Assembly (NCBI GenBank): GCA_025531455.1
Contig: JAMYHL010000183.1
Span: 1 to 31,824 of the forward strand
Reading direction: 5' to 3'
From: Apiotrichum sp. Y4204
Lineage: Eukaryota > Basidiomycota > Tremellomycetes > Trichosporonales > Trichosporonaceae
DNA: 31,824 nucleotides
Part shown: one piece after another, positions 29,590-31,824 of the stretch
How the letters are laid out: every line of letters begins with the position of its first letter
Position numbering within the stretch: the stretch's first letter is position 1
Program-made: the position numbers and the translations under genes
Notes under the pieces: model-generated
The model's input: the letters and a program-made list of their open reading frames with translations, nothing else
Told to the model about the DNA's origin: nothing
The model's database searches: none

Positions 29590-30567
29590 ATGTATAGTTT
29601 AATTTTTTTAGCTGTTATTAGTTATTTATGGCTTGGATGTCTAATCTATGATTATAGTTTTAGCCCCTTTCCTATCTTAGATATGCTTAGAATTAAATAT
29701 CTAAACGCATTTTATTACATAATTATTGTTTACAATAATAGTCTAGAAATAAATATATTTTCATTATTATCAATACTAGAAAACTTTATAATTAACTATA
29801 ATAGGGATCTTTTAGATTTTGGTCTTGGGTATATTCTCAAATCTTCTTTTGATTATAATGTTTCTCTTGATTGTGATTTTTCACTTTATGGTCCTCTATT
29901 TATAGACCCCGTAGGGGGGGGAAAGATAGATATTTCTCGGCTGTGTCATAAAGTGAATGTTGAACCAAAAGATGACATTAGATATTGGCGGAATAACTGG
30001 AACCCTACTAGTGAAATAGATAAACCCGACCATATAGAAATCCATGGTCCGTTTAAGCTTAAACATCATCATATAGATTTTGTATATCAAGATGTTATGT
30101 CAACTGCATGGCGAGACTCTGGCTATATATATAAGGGACTTCCGTTATCTGAACAAATTGGCTGGAAAAGAGCTATAAATCAAACATTGTTCAAAGTATA
30201 TCTATTTCCAGATGATAAAGTTAGATACACGGTAAGATATTTTGAGATTGACAACCAAGACTTTTGTCTAATCCGTCATTATCCTAACGCGTTAATACCT
30301 AGAGACAGACCAAATCAATTTATTCAATCCACCCTGGATTCCCATACGGATATCCAAAAAGTTAAAGACTATCATAAAAAAACTAATTATCTTGGATTTG
30401 AAGATGATTATAATGAGGTTCTAGTTGAATTAAATGAGGTAATTACTAAAACTGAATTAGAGGAGTCAATTGCTAAATCTAAATTAGAGCTATCAGTTGC
30501 TAAATTAAAAAGAGAGGAGGCAAAACTTAAATCAGAATTAGAATCAATTCGTAAATCTCGTCGATAA
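29590..30567 (+). CDS. Unknown protein, 325 aa (free-standing orf)
   Basis: I do not recognise this protein. ATG start, TAA stop. Residues 1-25 form one hydrophobic segment, followed by another hydrophobic stretch at about 40-70. The middle is polar, with many aromatics and histidines (IHGPFKLKHHHIDFVYQDV, YIYKGLPLSEQIGWKRAIN). The last 55 or so residues are a Lys/Glu-rich probable coiled coil. Codon use differs from the core genes: ATA for Ile, CTG, AGG and many AGA. If AGA is Ala here, about ten residues change. ATCCCC lies 12 nt after the stop, as behind real genes. It was probably acquired from a plasmid or other element; the function is unknown. Confidence 0.6.
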   Translation: MYSLIFLAVISYLWLGCLIYDYSFSPFPILDMLRIKYLNAFYYIIIVYNNSLEINIFSLLSILENFIINYNRDLLDFGLGYILKSSFDYNVSLDCDFSLYGPLFIDPVGGGKIDISRLCHKVNVEPKDDIRYWRNNWNPTSEIDKPDHIEIHGPFKLKHHHIDFVYQDVMSTAWRDSGYIYKGLPLSEQIGWKRAINQTLFKVYLFPDDKVRYTVRYFEIDNQDFCLIRHYPNALIPRDRPNQFIQSTLDSHTDIQKVKDYHKKTNYLGFEDDYNEVLVELNEVITKTELEESIAKSKLELSVAKLKREEAKLKSELESIRKSRR

Positions 30568-30971
30568 ATTTCTTAATTATCCCCGTCGAGGTTTTCAAAG
30601 ATGTAATTTACTATGTGTCTTAATGCTATTTTACAAATTTTCAATATCCTAAATTAGCTACGCGCCTACAGCGTGTTACGCCGTAGACTAAGACTTAAAA
30701 ATGGGCGCGGAGCAAGAATAAAAAATGATTTATCACTGCGCTCAGGTAGTTTCCTCGCTGCGTTTGTATAGCCGGAACAGGGGGTCCTCAGGAACAAGGG
30801 TTTCCCCCTAAAGTTTGTCTATATGTAGGAGGATTTATTATAATGACTCAAAAATATTGTATACCTCTTATAGTGTCCTTTATTTAAAAAATTAATATAT
30901 ATTATAAAATTTGATAAAGTTATTACAATATTTCATAATTTATAGTTAAAAACTTTGGGGATTATAATCCA
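30568..30971. repeat. Spacer between orf325 and atp6 with GC-rich repeats
   Basis: 404 nt without a gene. Contents: ATCCCC at 30579; a partial family A piece (about 30598-30625); a GCGC repeat (30655-30725, GCTACGCGCC..GGGCGCGGAGC); a family B element (30736-30815, GCGCTCAGGTAGTTTCCTCGCTGCG then GGGGG..CCCCC); and ATCCCC on the minus strand (plus 30957-30962), the likely atp6 mRNA 3' end. The converging genes meet here. Confidence 0.6.
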
Positions 30972-31739
30972 TTAGTGTAGATTAATTCTATCTTTAATGT
31001 ATGAACATGTTAGAACACAGAATACATATGCTTGAATTACAGATACTGCTAATTCTAAACCGATCAGTGCTACGAAAATAGCAAAAGGAATTAGAGTTAA
31101 TGCTGCTACGATAATACCTGATGTGAATAGTTTGAATAGGAATGTTGAAAGAATTTTTAATAGTGTATGACCTGCTACCATGTTAGCGAATAATCGAACC
31201 CCTAATGATACAGCTCGAGCCATGTATGAAATTAATTCAATAAGTACTAGCATTGGTACAAGAGCTAAAGGTGTTCCAGATGGAATGAAGTATGAGAAAA
31301 AGTGTACTCCGTGAATTTGTAATCCTAATGTTGTTACTCCAATGAAAATCATTACTGATAGTCCAATAGATACAATAACAGATGTTGTTACAGTGAAACC
31401 GTAAGGAATATTACCGTTAAGGTTAGCAATAATAATAAAGAAGAATAGTGAATAAATGAAAGGAGTATAAATTTCATTGTTTGCACCGATTTGGTCTCGT
31501 ACCATTCCTTGTACTGAAGCATATGCACTTTCTAAAGCAACTGACCATTTACTTGGAATTAATTTAAATGAGTTGTTAGCAATAATGTGAAGAGATAATA
31601 CTAAGAAAGTTACAATGATAGTGTAGAATCCTAAATTAGTTAGCGATAGGTTAAAGTTTCCAAAAATAGGAGCATTAACACTAATAAAAGGAAGAACTTC
31701 GAATTGTTCTAAAGGAGAATTAATAAAAAAGTTGTTCAT
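30972..31739 (-). CDS. atp6: ATP synthase subunit 6 (subunit a)
   Basis: 255 aa, ATG at 31739, TAA. It forms the proton half-channels of Fo against the Atp9 ring. The N-terminus MNNFFINSPLEQFEVLPF is the usual fungal leader. Membrane helices follow with NLNGNIPYGFT, the essential Arg in SLGVRLFANMVAGH (CGA), and LIGLELAVSVIQAYVFCVL. The C-terminus is YIKD-x-INLH, where x is AGA (30987-30989) and Ala in relatives. All other arginines, including ARAVSLG, are CGA. It is the last gene in the window, on the minus strand. Confidence 0.96.
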   Translation of the reverse strand: MNNFFINSPLEQFEVLPFISVNAPIFGNFNLSLTNLGFYTIIVTFLVLSLHIIANNSFKLIPSKWSVALESAYASVQGMVRDQIGANNEIYTPFIYSLFFFIIIANLNGNIPYGFTVTTSVIVSIGLSVMIFIGVTTLGLQIHGVHFFSYFIPSGTPLALVPMLVLIELISYMARAVSLGVRLFANMVAGHTLLKILSTFLFKLFTSGIIVAALTLIPFAIFVALIGLELAVSVIQAYVFCVLTCSYIKDRINLH

Positions 31740-31745
31740 TATTAT

Positions 31746-31812
31746 ATATAAAAAGCATATAGGCTTGTTTGCTCAACATAGCGATGAGTGTTCGACTCTC
31801 GTCGTTTATATT
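31746..31812 (+). other. tRNA-like sequence at the right edge
   Basis: ATATAAA (31746-31752) can pair with TTTATAT (31805-31811). Inside are AAGC/GCTT and a long hairpin CGATGAG..CTCTCGTCG with a GTTCGAC loop. No convincing anticodon arm can be drawn, so no amino acid is assigned. It could be a degenerate tRNA or a processing hairpin upstream of atp6. Confidence 0.25.
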
Positions 31813-31824
31813 TCCTATCTTTAA

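Overview
The window is most of a mitochondrial genome from an early-diverging fungus of the 'zygomycete' type, probably Mucoromycota; I do not name a species. It carries the full fungal core set: atp6, atp8, atp9, cob, cox1-3, nad1-6, nad4L, rps3, both rRNAs and 25 tRNA genes, one of them cut by the left edge. It also has group I introns with homing endonuclease genes, GC-rich double-hairpin elements and a C-rich ATCCCC motif after most genes. That combination is known from Rhizopus and Mortierella mtDNA. The tRNA-Trp anticodon is CCA, core proteins use TGG for Trp, and the stop codons I checked are TAA, so TGA is not a Trp codon here.

Layout: trnG (cut), atp9 and cox3 are on the minus strand (1-1889), with trnS(gct) on plus between them. 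Then on plus come the UCU tRNA, cox1 (two introns), trnI, cob (one intron), trnP, trnN, nad6 and six tRNAs (L, M, E, T, Q, K) to about 11180. nad1, cox2, trnV and atp8 are on minus (11473-13835). The rest is on plus: trnS(tga), rns, trnL(tag), trnR(tcg), nad2-nad3, tRNAs A/F/Y/H/M, rps3, rnl (one intron), trnC, trnW, nad4, trnD, a second trnV, nad4L-nad5 (one intron in nad5) and an unknown orf of 325 aa. atp6 is on minus at the right edge. The two trnV copies form an inverted repeat around the rns-to-nad4 block.

The main discovery is an apparent sense-codon reassignment: AGA seems to encode alanine instead of arginine. Every AGA I found in the core genes sits where Ala is conserved or acceptable. 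Examples are cox1 LPVL-x-GAIT, nad1 L-x-ETNRTPFDLP and x-GWSANSKY, nad5 PD-x-MEGPTP, atp6 KD-x-INLH and nad4 DFK-x-LVAYSS. All conserved arginines use CGN. The only tRNA with a UCU anticodon (2121-2192) has the G3:U70 wobble pair that alanyl-tRNA synthetase recognises, shared with the ordinary tRNA-Ala(UGC).

Other unusual points: (1) atp9 is interrupted by a 166-nt group I intron, near the lower size limit for such a ribozyme. (2) The rnl intron carries its LAGLIDADG gene on the opposite strand, and its 5' end resembles the downstream exon. (3) orf325 has codon use unlike the core genes and may be foreign. (4) An ATCCCC motif with no recognised gene before it, between trnH and trnM, may mark a missed RNA gene, since I found no convincing rnpB.
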